DNA of 5,061 nt, taken from positions 1 to 5,061 of the forward strand of contig CAMTOM010000138.1 of NCBI GenBank assembly GCA_947074125.1. The letters are read 5' to 3'. The stretch comes from an uncultured Desulfovibrionaceae bacterium (GTDB taxonomy: Bacteria; Desulfobacterota; Desulfovibrionia; Desulfovibrionales; Desulfovibrionaceae). The notes beneath the pieces are model-generated. The model was not told where the DNA came from. It saw nothing but the letters and a program-made list of their open reading frames with translations, and searched no databases. Shown one piece after another: positions 1 to 5,061 of the stretch (position 1 is the stretch's first letter; every line of letters begins with the position of its first letter). The translations under genes were made by a program, and so were the position numbers.

Positions 1-102
1 TAATCGTATAGGATTATAAAAAGGGTATTATGATTTGGAACTGTCGTATGATCGGTGAACATGAATGTTATGATGGTGATGTTAGATCTTTTTTTTTGCA
101 GT
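1..102. other. Probable non-genomic read-through noise at contig end
   Basis: This stretch directly abuts an Illumina P7 adapter and lies on its outer side. Read on the minus strand, the order is genomic insert, adapter, index, P7 tail, a run of nine A (positions 89-97 on the plus strand are T), then AT-rich, low-information sequence. That order is the usual signature of a read continuing past the end of its library molecule. No gene, RNA or repeat is recognisable. An open frame running from about 55 to 723 on the plus strand crosses this stretch, the adapter and the antisense of the ligase gene, and is not a gene. That it is noise is inference; the adapter beside it is seen directly. Confidence 0.8.
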
Positions 103-164
103 CAGAAGACGGCATACGAGTTTTCTGAAGGTGACTGGAGTTCAGACGTGTGCTCTTCCGATCT
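103..164 (+). other. Illumina P7/TruSeq index adapter contamination
   Basis: Positions 103-120 match the core of the P7 flow-cell oligo (CAGAAGACGGCATACGAG). Positions 131-164 match the full TruSeq read-2 adapter, beginning GTGACTGGAGTTC and ending GCTCTTCCGATCT. The ten bases between them (121-130) sit where the AT dinucleotide plus an 8-nt index belong. The central TTCTGAAG differs by one base from the primer form of TruSeq i7 index D705 as I remember it, and AT is replaced by TT, consistent with low-quality base calls. This is synthetic sequence, so true genomic sequence begins at 165. Confidence 0.98.
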
Positions 165-1329
165 CCTGAAGTTTACGGATTTCATCAGCAAAAAAAGCGT
201 CCGAAACTTCAACCTGAATTTCCAGTGTGTCCAGATTGTCTTTACGATCAACGACAATCAAATAATTGGGGCTGATTCCTTCATTTTCAAGCAGCATGCT
301 TTCAATCTGCTGTGGGAAGACATTGACCCCGCGAATGATCAGCATATCGTCACTACGACCGCTCAAACGACCAATACGGGCGTTTGTTCTGCCACAAAGG
401 CATGGTGTGTAATCAAGCGATGTCAGGTCGCGAGTGCGATAACGCAGAAGAGGAATGCCTTCTTTCGTGAGAGTGGTAATAACCAGTTCTCCCATCTCTC
501 CTGGAGGCAGTTGTTCGCCAGTGACAGGGTCAATGATTTCAGGCAAGAACTGATCTTCGCATATATGCATGCCGTTTTTTGCACGCAGGCACTCCATGGC
601 AACACCAGGCCCCATGACTTCAGACAATCCATAAATATTGAGCGCATCAATATTCAGTTTGCGCTCAATCTCCTGACGCATGCTTTCTGTCCAGGGTTCT
701 GCTCCAAAAATTCCTTTCCGTAGGGGAAGTGCTGTAAAATCAATACCAGCTTCCTGTCCGGCTTCCCAGAGGTGCAGGGCATAGGATGGTGTACAGCAAA
801 GTGCTGTGGCGCCAAAGTCTTTCAGAAGCTGTACCTGACGGCGTGTAGCGCCTCCTGAGGCGGGAATAACCGTTGCTCCCAATTTTTCTGCGCCATAATG
901 AAGTCCCAGACCGCCCGTAAACAAACCGTATCCATACGCTACGTGAATGAAATCTTTGGAATTGATTTCAGCACAGCCCAGAGCTCTGGCAACAGATTCT
1001 GCCCAATTGTCGATGTCGCGGGCAGTATAGCCTACAACTGTTGCCCGTCCTGTGGTGCCGCTGGATGCGTGAATGCGTACGATATTTTCGCGTGGTGTGG
1101 CGAAAAGTCCATAAGGGTAATTGTTGCGCATATCCTGCTTCTCAGTGAATGGGAGAAGCTTGAGATCAGAGAGGCTGCGGATATCGGCAGGGCGCACACC
1201 TGCTTCATCAAAGCGTTTACGGTAAAAAGGAACCATCGCATAAACGCGGACACACAATTCTTTAAGTCTGCGCAGCTGTAGGGCTTCGATCTCTTCACGA
1301 GGGAGGGTTTCCATCTTGGTGTTGAACAC
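165..1329 (-). CDS. paaK: Phenylacetate-CoA ligase, C-terminus lost at adapter junction
   Basis: AMP-forming aryl-CoA ligase of the PaaK family. It activates phenylacetate or a related aryl acid with ATP to an acyl-adenylate and then forms the CoA thioester in the cytoplasm. Seen in the 388 native residues: the family N-terminus (FNTKMETLPREE), the P-loop SSGTTGRATVVGYT at about 89-102, YGLSE at 233-237, YRTRDL at 297-302, a CLCGR motif, and GRSDDMLIIRG from 324. The start is the GTG at 1329, because AAGGAG lies six bases upstream and the family N-terminus begins there; an ATG at 1386 would add 19 unlike residues. Native sequence stops after KLQ at 165. The frame then reads EIGRAHV from adapter and stops at 142-144, which is false. 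Full-length relatives are about 430-440 residues, so roughly 45 are missing, including the C-terminal lid expected to carry the adenylation lysine. The family call is firm. The substrate could also be an indole or hydroxyphenyl acetate. Confidence 0.95.
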
Positions 1330-1335
1330 GGCGTA

Positions 1336-1341
1336 CTCCTT
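1336..1341 (-). promoter_or_regulatory. Shine-Dalgarno of the phenylacetate-CoA ligase gene
   Basis: On the minus strand AAGGAG is followed by six bases and then GTG at 1329. This strong ribosome binding site decides the start: a GTG initiator rather than the upstream in-frame ATG codons, the outermost at 1386, which extend the protein with sequence unlike the family. Confidence 0.85.
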
Positions 1342-1359
1342 GCATATGAATTTGTTAGC

Positions 1360-1380
1360 ATTGCCGCAAAGCATGGCAAT
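1360..1380. repeat. Short inverted repeat upstream of the ligase gene
   Basis: ATTGCC (1360-1365) and GGCAAT (1375-1380) form a perfect 6-bp inverted repeat around a 9-base centre, 31 bases upstream of the ligase GTG. On the minus strand it directly follows TTGACC (1386-1381), which resembles a -35 box, although the best -10 at 18 bases spacing (AATGCT) matches only three of six consensus positions. It could be an operator for the ligase gene or chance; arms of six bases are short. Confidence 0.3.
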
Positions 1381-1521
1381 GGTCAAGCCCCATCGTTGTT
1401 GTGGATAGGAATAAATTTTTTAGACAGTCAACTCATGATAGCTGATATTTCTTTGTCAGGACAGCGTATTCTGGCATCCAGCAGGATAAGAATATTTGCG
1501 GTCTGACAGCTTTTGGGATAT

Positions 1522-1911
1522 ATGAGGCCAATGCAAAATACATCACATTCTTCCAAACGATTTTCGACAGCTTCCACACAGGAAAAAATATCAGATATTG
1601 TTGTATGGCTCGAAGAGCACAAAGCTGCTGATATTGTGACTCTGGATCTTGCTGGCAGAAGTGCGTTTGCCGAGGCTCTTTTGGTAATAACGGCTTCTTC
1701 AATGCGCCATGGGCAAAGTCTGGCTGATGGTGTCATGCAGCTTTGCAATGAGAAAAAGTATGAATATCTGCGCATGGAAGGCTATCAGACTGGACAATGG
1801 ATTCTGGTGGATTTAAATGATGTCATTGTAAACATTTTTCAAGAACCGGTACGCCACCTGTATAATTTAGAAGCATTATGGCGTTTGCCGTCTGGAGAAG
1901 AAAAAGAATGA
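1522..1911 (+). CDS. rsfS: Ribosomal silencing factor RsfS
   Basis: RsfS (DUF143/Iojap family) binds protein uL14 of the large ribosomal subunit and blocks joining of the small subunit, lowering translation during starvation. That is family knowledge. The 129-residue reading covers the whole domain: a first helix with VVWLEEHKAADIVTLDL (about 27-43), FAEALLVITASSMRHGQSLADGV (about 49-71), MEGYQTGQWILVDLNDVIVNIF (about 85-106) and the typical ending YNLEALW (114-120). Length is normal for the family. The start is uncertain: ATG at 1522 has only a weak GGGA before it, and ATG at 1531 has GAGG but just three bases away; a TTG at 1513 is less likely. The stop TGA overlaps the next start as ATGA (1908-1911), so this is the first gene of an operon with gpmI. 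Upstream it faces the ligase gene across a 192-base spacer in which I see no convincing promoter. Confidence 0.93.
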   Translation: MRPMQNTSHSSKRFSTASTQEKISDIVVWLEEHKAADIVTLDLAGRSAFAEALLVITASSMRHGQSLADGVMQLCNEKKYEYLRMEGYQTGQWILVDLNDVIVNIFQEPVRHLYNLEALWRLPSGEEKE

Positions 1912-3428
1912 CACCGACACTCCTCCTTATTCTGGATGGCTGGGGGATTGCTCCGCCTGGCCCTGGAAATGCCCCTTTTTTAGCGAAGACTCCTTGTTTG
2001 GATGCTCTTTTCGCTCGCTACCCGCATACAGAACTCGCGGCATCAGGACGTGATGTGGGTTTGCCATCGGGCTATATAGGAAACTCTGAAGTCGGGCATT
2101 TAAATATTGGTGCTGGTAGAGTTGTCTATCAGGATATGACACGGATTGATGTTGCTATTGAAGAGGGCGAATTTGTTCAGAATCACGTGATACTGGAGTG
2201 TATTGAAGCTGCCCGCAAAAACGGAACTGTCTTGCATCTGGCAGGTTTGCTTTCTGATGGCGGGGTACACAGTCATATAGGCCATCTGGAAGCTCTTGCG
2301 CGTATGGCAGATGCCGCAGACGTTCCCGTACGTATACATTGCTTTATGGATGGACGGGATACACCACCACAGAGTGGTATGGGATACATCGGGCAGTTGG
2401 AGGCCATTCTGGCTCCGCTAAAAAATGCCTCTATCGCTTCTGTGACGGGGCGTTATTATGCCATGGATCGTGATACACGCTGGGAGCGTGTACAGGAGGC
2501 CTGGGAAACGCTGGCACATGGTGCAGGAGCCGTATTTGCTTCGGCAGAGGAATGTGTACAGGCTGCGTATGCTGCGGGCATAACAGATGAATTTATCAAG
2601 CCTGCATGTATTGGTACACATCCATCGCCTGTACAGGATGGGGATGCCTTGTTCTTCTTCAATTTTCGTGCAGATCGCATGAGAGAGTTGGCGCGTGTTC
2701 TGACAGAGTCTGACTTTACTGGTTTTGAGCGGGGGAAAGTCCCTGTACTTGCAGCTCTTGCCTCCATGACATCCTATGATGCGACATTTTCTTTTCCGGT
2801 GGCTTTTCCCAAAGAGCCTGTCAAAATGACTTTGGGAGAAACTCTTTCTCGTTTGGGATGCTCACAGTTGCGTTTGGCTGAAACAGAGAAATTCGCGCAT
2901 GTGACCTATTTTTTCAACGGAGGCGAAGAAAAGCCTTTTGCTGGTGAAAAACGCATTATTATAGAGTCGCCGCGTGATGTTGATACGTATGATAAAAAGC
3001 CAGCTATGAGTGCCATACCCGTAACGGATGCTTTTCTTGAGGCATGGGAATCGGGACAGTATGACTTTGTGGTATGCAATCTGGCCAATGGTGATATGGT
3101 CGGGCATACGGGTATTTTAGAAGCAGCCATTGCAGCATGTGAGACTGTTGATACGTGTGTTGAACGGATGGTAAAGGCTGTGCTGGCACGTCAGGGGCGT
3201 ATGCTCTTGATTGCTGATCATGGTAATTGTGAAATGATGCTGGATGCTCAGGGTAATCCTCACACAGCACATACAACGAATCCCGTTCCCTGTTTGTTGG
3301 TAGAAGAAGGGACAGAACATCGCCTGAGGCCTGGACGCCTGGCAGATGTTGCGCCAACACTGCTGTCGTTATGGCATCTGGAAATTCCTTCTGTCATGAC
3401 GGGGCAGGTATTGGTGGAGAGGTCATGA
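1908..3428 (+). CDS. gpmI: 2,3-bisphosphoglycerate-independent phosphoglycerate mutase
   Basis: Interconverts 3- and 2-phosphoglycerate in glycolysis and gluconeogenesis through a phosphoserine intermediate, using two Mn2+ ions. At 506 residues it is full length. Visible active-site residues: Asp10 in LDGWG, nucleophile Ser60 in NSEVGHLNIGAGR (59-71), His121 in SDGGVHSH (116-123), DGRDTPP (148-154), NFRADR (252-257), Asp396 and His400 in NGDMVGHTG, Asp437-His438 in ADHGN, and His455 in HTAHTT. Measured against the Bacillus stearothermophilus numbering I recall (12, 62, 123, 403, 407, 444, 445, 462), every site is present at a steady offset of two and later seven. An alkaline-phosphatase-like domain is split around the phosphotransferase domain (about 76-305). 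The start is ATG 1908, with GGAG at 1894-1897 and the family start TPTLLLILDGWG; a longer reading from 1878 lies inside rsfS. It overlaps both neighbours by ATGA, implying translational coupling. The enzyme looks intact. Confidence 0.98.
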   Translation: MTPTLLLILDGWGIAPPGPGNAPFLAKTPCLDALFARYPHTELAASGRDVGLPSGYIGNSEVGHLNIGAGRVVYQDMTRIDVAIEEGEFVQNHVILECIEAARKNGTVLHLAGLLSDGGVHSHIGHLEALARMADAADVPVRIHCFMDGRDTPPQSGMGYIGQLEAILAPLKNASIASVTGRYYAMDRDTRWERVQEAWETLAHGAGAVFASAEECVQAAYAAGITDEFIKPACIGTHPSPVQDGDALFFFNFRADRMRELARVLTESDFTGFERGKVPVLAALASMTSYDATFSFPVAFPKEPVKMTLGETLSRLGCSQLRLAETEKFAHVTYFFNGGEEKPFAGEKRIIIESPRDVDTYDKKPAMSAIPVTDAFLEAWESGQYDFVVCNLANGDMVGHTGILEAAIAACETVDTCVERMVKAVLARQGRMLLIADHGNCEMMLDAQGNPHTAHTTNPVPCLLVEEGTEHRLRPGRLADVAPTLLSLWHLEIPSVMTGQVLVERS

Positions 3429-3664
3429 GTAAAAAAAAGCCAGTCACGCCCGTATCTCCTGATGGTATGGAGATCCTTTTTTTCTACCAGTGCCCATATT
3501 GTGCGCGGCATGTACCTGTGGTGAGTCCCACCCAGCCTGGCATGATTGTTTGTGACTCGTGTCGGGAGAGTTTTCCTATCATTCCTGTTGATGAATATGG
3601 TCTTCACTATGTACGCATGATGCTGGCTGGCGGTAAGGCGGCTGTTGATCCTGACTTTTTATAA
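3425..3664 (+). CDS. Small zinc-ribbon-like protein, function unknown
   Basis: A 79-residue cytoplasmic protein with no signal peptide or membrane segment. Two CxxC pairs (Cys23/Cys26 in YQCPYCARH and Cys43/Cys46 in VCDSCRE) are 16 residues apart, the layout of a zinc ribbon or rubredoxin-like knuckle. A lysine-rich start (MSKKK) precedes it, and a helix-like tail ends in AAVDPDFL. The ATG overlaps the gpmI stop (ATGA, 3425-3428) and has GGAGAGG at 3416-3422; an earlier in-frame ATG at 3371 lies deep in gpmI and is not needed. I recall similar small proteins beside gpmI in Desulfovibrionaceae, but no function. It is the last gene before the terminator at 3749. Metal binding is inferred from the cysteines. 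A role with gpmI or RsfS is suggested only by position. Confidence 0.88.
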   Translation: MSKKKPVTPVSPDGMEILFFYQCPYCARHVPVVSPTQPGMIVCDSCRESFPIIPVDEYGLHYVRMMLAGGKAAVDPDFL

Positions 3665-3748
3665 GTGAGAGCATCATTCAGAGTATGTAATAGTCTAAAT
3701 ATGCCTGATATTAATGCCCTGTAGTTTTTGGGGATGTATTTTATTTGT

Positions 3749-3789
3749 AAAGGCTGCCTTTTGATCTTTCATCAAAAGGCAGCCTTTTT
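3749..3789 (+). terminator. Rho-independent terminator between convergent genes
   Basis: AAAGGCTGCCTTTTGAT (3749-3765) and its perfect complement (3771-3787) form a 17-bp stem with a 5-base loop (CTTTC), ending in five T on the plus strand (3785-3789). It follows the small ribbon gene by 84 bases and ends 36 bases short of the stop of the opposing ABC ATPase gene. The T tract favours termination of the plus-strand operon. In the other direction the hairpin is followed by TTTACAAAT, so it may also work, more weakly, for the minus-strand gene. Confidence 0.92.
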
Positions 3790-3825
3790 GAATGCACGAA
3801 AAAAGATTTGTTTTTACTTGATGTA

Positions 3826-4824
3826 TTATGTCGCGTGCCAGCAAGAAACCATATGAGGAATCACAGGTTCTTTTGCGATATCATCTAGAAGAGAGAGTGG
3901 CTGTGGTGCAGGGTCATGAGTGCAGCGCTCTGTCTTTTGGGAGCAGCGAGGCGCAAAAGGGCAGCCGGAAAGAATGCTCCCCAGTGAGGGCACAGTGCCA
4001 GGAATGGAAGGAAGTCTTGAGCGGGTTGCGGCATCAAGTGTTGGTGCTGACTGGAGTAGTCCCTGGGTGTAGGGGTGAAGTGGGTTACTGAGGAGGGCGC
4101 CTGCTGGAGCAGACTCCACAATGCGTCCGGCATACATGATAAAAATATTGTCCGCCATTTGTGCTACAACACCAAGATCATGGGTAATTAAGAGTACTGC
4201 CATATTGCGTGTCAGAGACTCGTGGCGCAGGAGTTGTAAAATTTGGTTTTGGATGGTGACATCCAGTGCTGTTGTCGGCTCATCTGCCAGAAGAATATCA
4301 GGCTGGCAGGAAAGAGCCATGGCAATCATGACGCGCTGGCGCATACCACCAGAAAGTTGGTGTGGATAATCCTGATAGCGCATCTCAGGAGAGGGAATGC
4401 CCACCTGGCGAAAGAGTTCTAAAACGGTTTTCTGAGCTTCAGTGGCAGAAAGGGAAAGGTGAAGGCGTAAAGGCTCCGCGACTTGTTCTCCCACCGTGAG
4501 TACAGGGTTCAGCGATGTCATGGGTTCCTGAAAAATCATGGCGATTTTGTGGCCGCGAATTTTTTGGAGTGCTTTGGAAGACAACGTAAGGAGATTCTTT
4601 CCTTTATAAAGAATATTACCATTTGTTGTGGCACCAGAGGGCAAAAGACCAAGAACGGCTTTTGCAGTGAGACTTTTGCCACAACCTGACTCCCCCACGA
4701 GACAGGTGATCTTTCCTGCGGGAAGGGTAAGATTGACATCAGTTACTGCTGTGACTGGCAAACCATTACGTTGTAAACGTATACCAAGATCCGAGATGAC
4801 CAGAAAGTTTTCAGAATCAGACAT
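3826..4824 (-). CDS. Peptide ABC transporter ATP-binding protein, DppD/OppD type
   Basis: ATPase subunit of a peptide or nickel/peptide importer; it hydrolyses ATP at the inner face of the membrane in a complex with two permeases, usually paired with a second ATPase (DppF/OppF). The 332 residues are full length. Walker A GESGCGKS is at 44-51, Q-loop Gln99 in FQEPMTSLNP, signature LSGGM at 157-161, Walker B ILLADEP at 177-183 with catalytic Glu182, D-loop ALD at 186-188 and switch His215. The C-terminal oligopeptide domain has NPLHPYTQGLL (247-257) and four cysteines (288, 294, 301, 328) in the pattern CPFAPRC...C...SCW. The ATG at 4824 has AAGGA six bases upstream. No permease, binding protein or partner ATPase is next to it: downstream there is a terminator, upstream an unidentified tail. 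The exact substrate cannot be told from the sequence, so no gene symbol is given. Confidence 0.95.
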   Translation of the reverse strand: MSDSENFLVISDLGIRLQRNGLPVTAVTDVNLTLPAGKITCLVGESGCGKSLTAKAVLGLLPSGATTNGNILYKGKNLLTLSSKALQKIRGHKIAMIFQEPMTSLNPVLTVGEQVAEPLRLHLSLSATEAQKTVLELFRQVGIPSPEMRYQDYPHQLSGGMRQRVMIAMALSCQPDILLADEPTTALDVTIQNQILQLLRHESLTRNMAVLLITHDLGVVAQMADNIFIMYAGRIVESAPAGALLSNPLHPYTQGLLQSAPTLDAATRSRLPSIPGTVPSLGSILSGCPFAPRCSQKTERCTHDPAPQPLSLLDDIAKEPVIPHMVSCWHAT

Positions 4825-4830
4825 GGAAAA

Positions 4831-4835
4831 TCCTT
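4831..4835 (-). promoter_or_regulatory. Shine-Dalgarno of the ABC ATPase gene
   Basis: On the minus strand AAGGA is followed by six bases and ATG at 4824, which fixes the start. The 90 bases between this gene and the upstream stop codon at 4915-4917 contain no convincing promoter; AT-rich hexamers near 4845-4855 lack a partner -35 box. Confidence 0.7.
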
Positions 4836-4914
4836 ATATGGTCAGCTCATATATGTTATTTGAGGGGGATAGTGTGAAAAATTTACTTGGAGCTTTAGAG
4901 CCGCATTTCGTTTT

Positions 4915-5061
4915 TTAGGCCTTATATCCTAGCTTGCTGCGTCTGTAACTCTCAACACGTGCTGGCGGCAGGTTGCGTAGAGTGATACTGCTTTTTAGTG
5001 GAATAAAGCCATCTCTTTTTAGTGGGAAATGGCTCCAGAGGGATTACGTGTATTTAATGAA
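4915..5061 (-). CDS. Possible 3' end of an unidentified minus-strand gene
   Basis: On the minus strand a frame open from 5043 ends at TAA 4915-4917 and encodes 42 residues that look protein-like, closing with LPPARVESYRRSKLGYKA. It has no ATG, GTG or TTG, so it should be the tail of a longer gene. However, the same frame has TAA at 5044-5046, near the window edge. A second frame is open from the edge to about 5023 (reading LNTRNPSGAI), and one extra base near the AAA at 5027-5029 would join the two. So this may be a pseudogene, an indel in the assembly, or chance. It does not resemble the end of a peptide permease or of an OppF/DppF ATPase. I do not recognise the family. It lies 90 bases upstream of the ABC ATPase gene on the same strand. 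Confidence 0.3.
4991..5025. repeat. Two 11-bp direct repeats, 24 bases apart
   Basis: CTTTTTAGTGG occurs at 4991-5001 and again at 5015-5025. The period of 24 is exactly eight codons, and in the putative minus-strand tail each copy encodes PLK, within FPLKRDGFIPLKSS. The flanking bases (AGCCATTTCC versus GGCTTTATTC on the minus strand) are loosely similar too. This fits a small internal duplication in a coding sequence, but two copies are weak evidence. Confidence 0.45.

Noticed and set aside
55..723. Long plus-strand open frame of 222 codons
   Set aside because: It crosses the run-off noise and the adapter, then continues antisense to the ligase gene, whose motifs are unmistakable on the minus strand. 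It contains adapter translation and no recognisable family.
1186..1203. A second IGRAH-like peptide in a plus-strand frame, resembling adapter translation
   Set aside because: The DNA is not adapter sequence: it is the antisense of the native ligase segment AGVRPADI, which fits the family. The resemblance is coincidental.
1330..1386. Ligase start at the ATG at 1386
   Set aside because: The 19 added residues are not family-like, and a strong AAGGAG sits correctly before the GTG at 1329, where the conserved FNTKMETLP begins.
1453..1496. Promoter for the rsfS operon with TTGTCA (1453-1458) as -35 box
   Set aside because: TTGTCA matches the consensus in five of six positions, but no acceptable -10 lies 15-19 bases downstream; AATATT at 1491 is too far.
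3828..4369. Plus-strand frames at 3828-4091 and 4121-4369
   Set aside because: They are antisense to the ABC ATPase, which has every catalytic motif intact over this range.
4823..4918. Small plus-strand frame starting MENPYMVSSYML, 31 codons
   Set aside because: No ribosome binding site in front, it starts on the antisense of the ABC ATPase start codon, and there is no family resemblance. It is more likely a chance frame in the spacer.
165..5061. CRISPR array, tRNA, rRNA, insertion sequence or phage remnant
   Set aside because: I searched by eye for regularly spaced repeats, cloverleaf ends, transposase motifs and flanking inverted repeats and found none. Apart from the artefactual end the window is ordinary chromosome.

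Overview
The window reads as part of a bacterial draft contig, most likely from the Desulfovibrionaceae (sulfate reducers and relatives). This assignment is inference from three things: the order rsfS, gpmI and a small two-CxxC protein in overlapping frames, the sequence character of that small protein, and an anaerobe-type phenylacetate-CoA ligase. Base composition looks moderate, near 50 % GC by eye, which is low for many members of that family. No tool was run, so the taxonomy is tentative.

Layout. Positions 1-164 are not genomic. Positions 103-164 are an Illumina P7 index adapter, and 1-102 look like the noise and homopolymer a read produces after running off the adapter end. Genomic sequence starts at 165, inside a phenylacetate-CoA ligase gene on the minus strand (165-1329). 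Its last ~45 codons are lost at the artefactual junction. A 192-base divergent spacer (1330-1521) follows. Next is a tight plus-strand operon: rsfS (ribosomal silencing factor), gpmI (cofactor-independent phosphoglycerate mutase) and a 79-residue zinc-ribbon-like protein. The three are joined by two ATGA stop/start overlaps. A perfect 17-bp terminator hairpin (3749-3787) lies between this operon and a convergent minus-strand gene for a DppD/OppD-type peptide ABC transporter ATPase (3826-4824). Beyond it, towards the right edge, there is probably the 3' end of another minus-strand gene (stop at 4915-4917), possibly frameshifted, which I cannot identify.

How the genes work together. The rsfS-gpmI-ribbon operon couples a ribosome-dormancy factor with a core glycolytic enzyme. 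The overlaps suggest translational coupling. The ligase, by family knowledge, activates aryl acetates such as phenylacetate to CoA thioesters during aromatic amino acid or aryl-acid metabolism. The ABC ATPase would power oligopeptide uptake, but no permease, binding protein or second ATPase is visible here.

I see no convincing undescribed biological system. The most consequential observation is the sequencing-adapter chimera at the left end. It gives the ligase a false C-terminus and creates a spurious long plus-strand ORF. The most interesting biology is the conserved-looking but uncharacterised zinc-ribbon protein coupled to gpmI.
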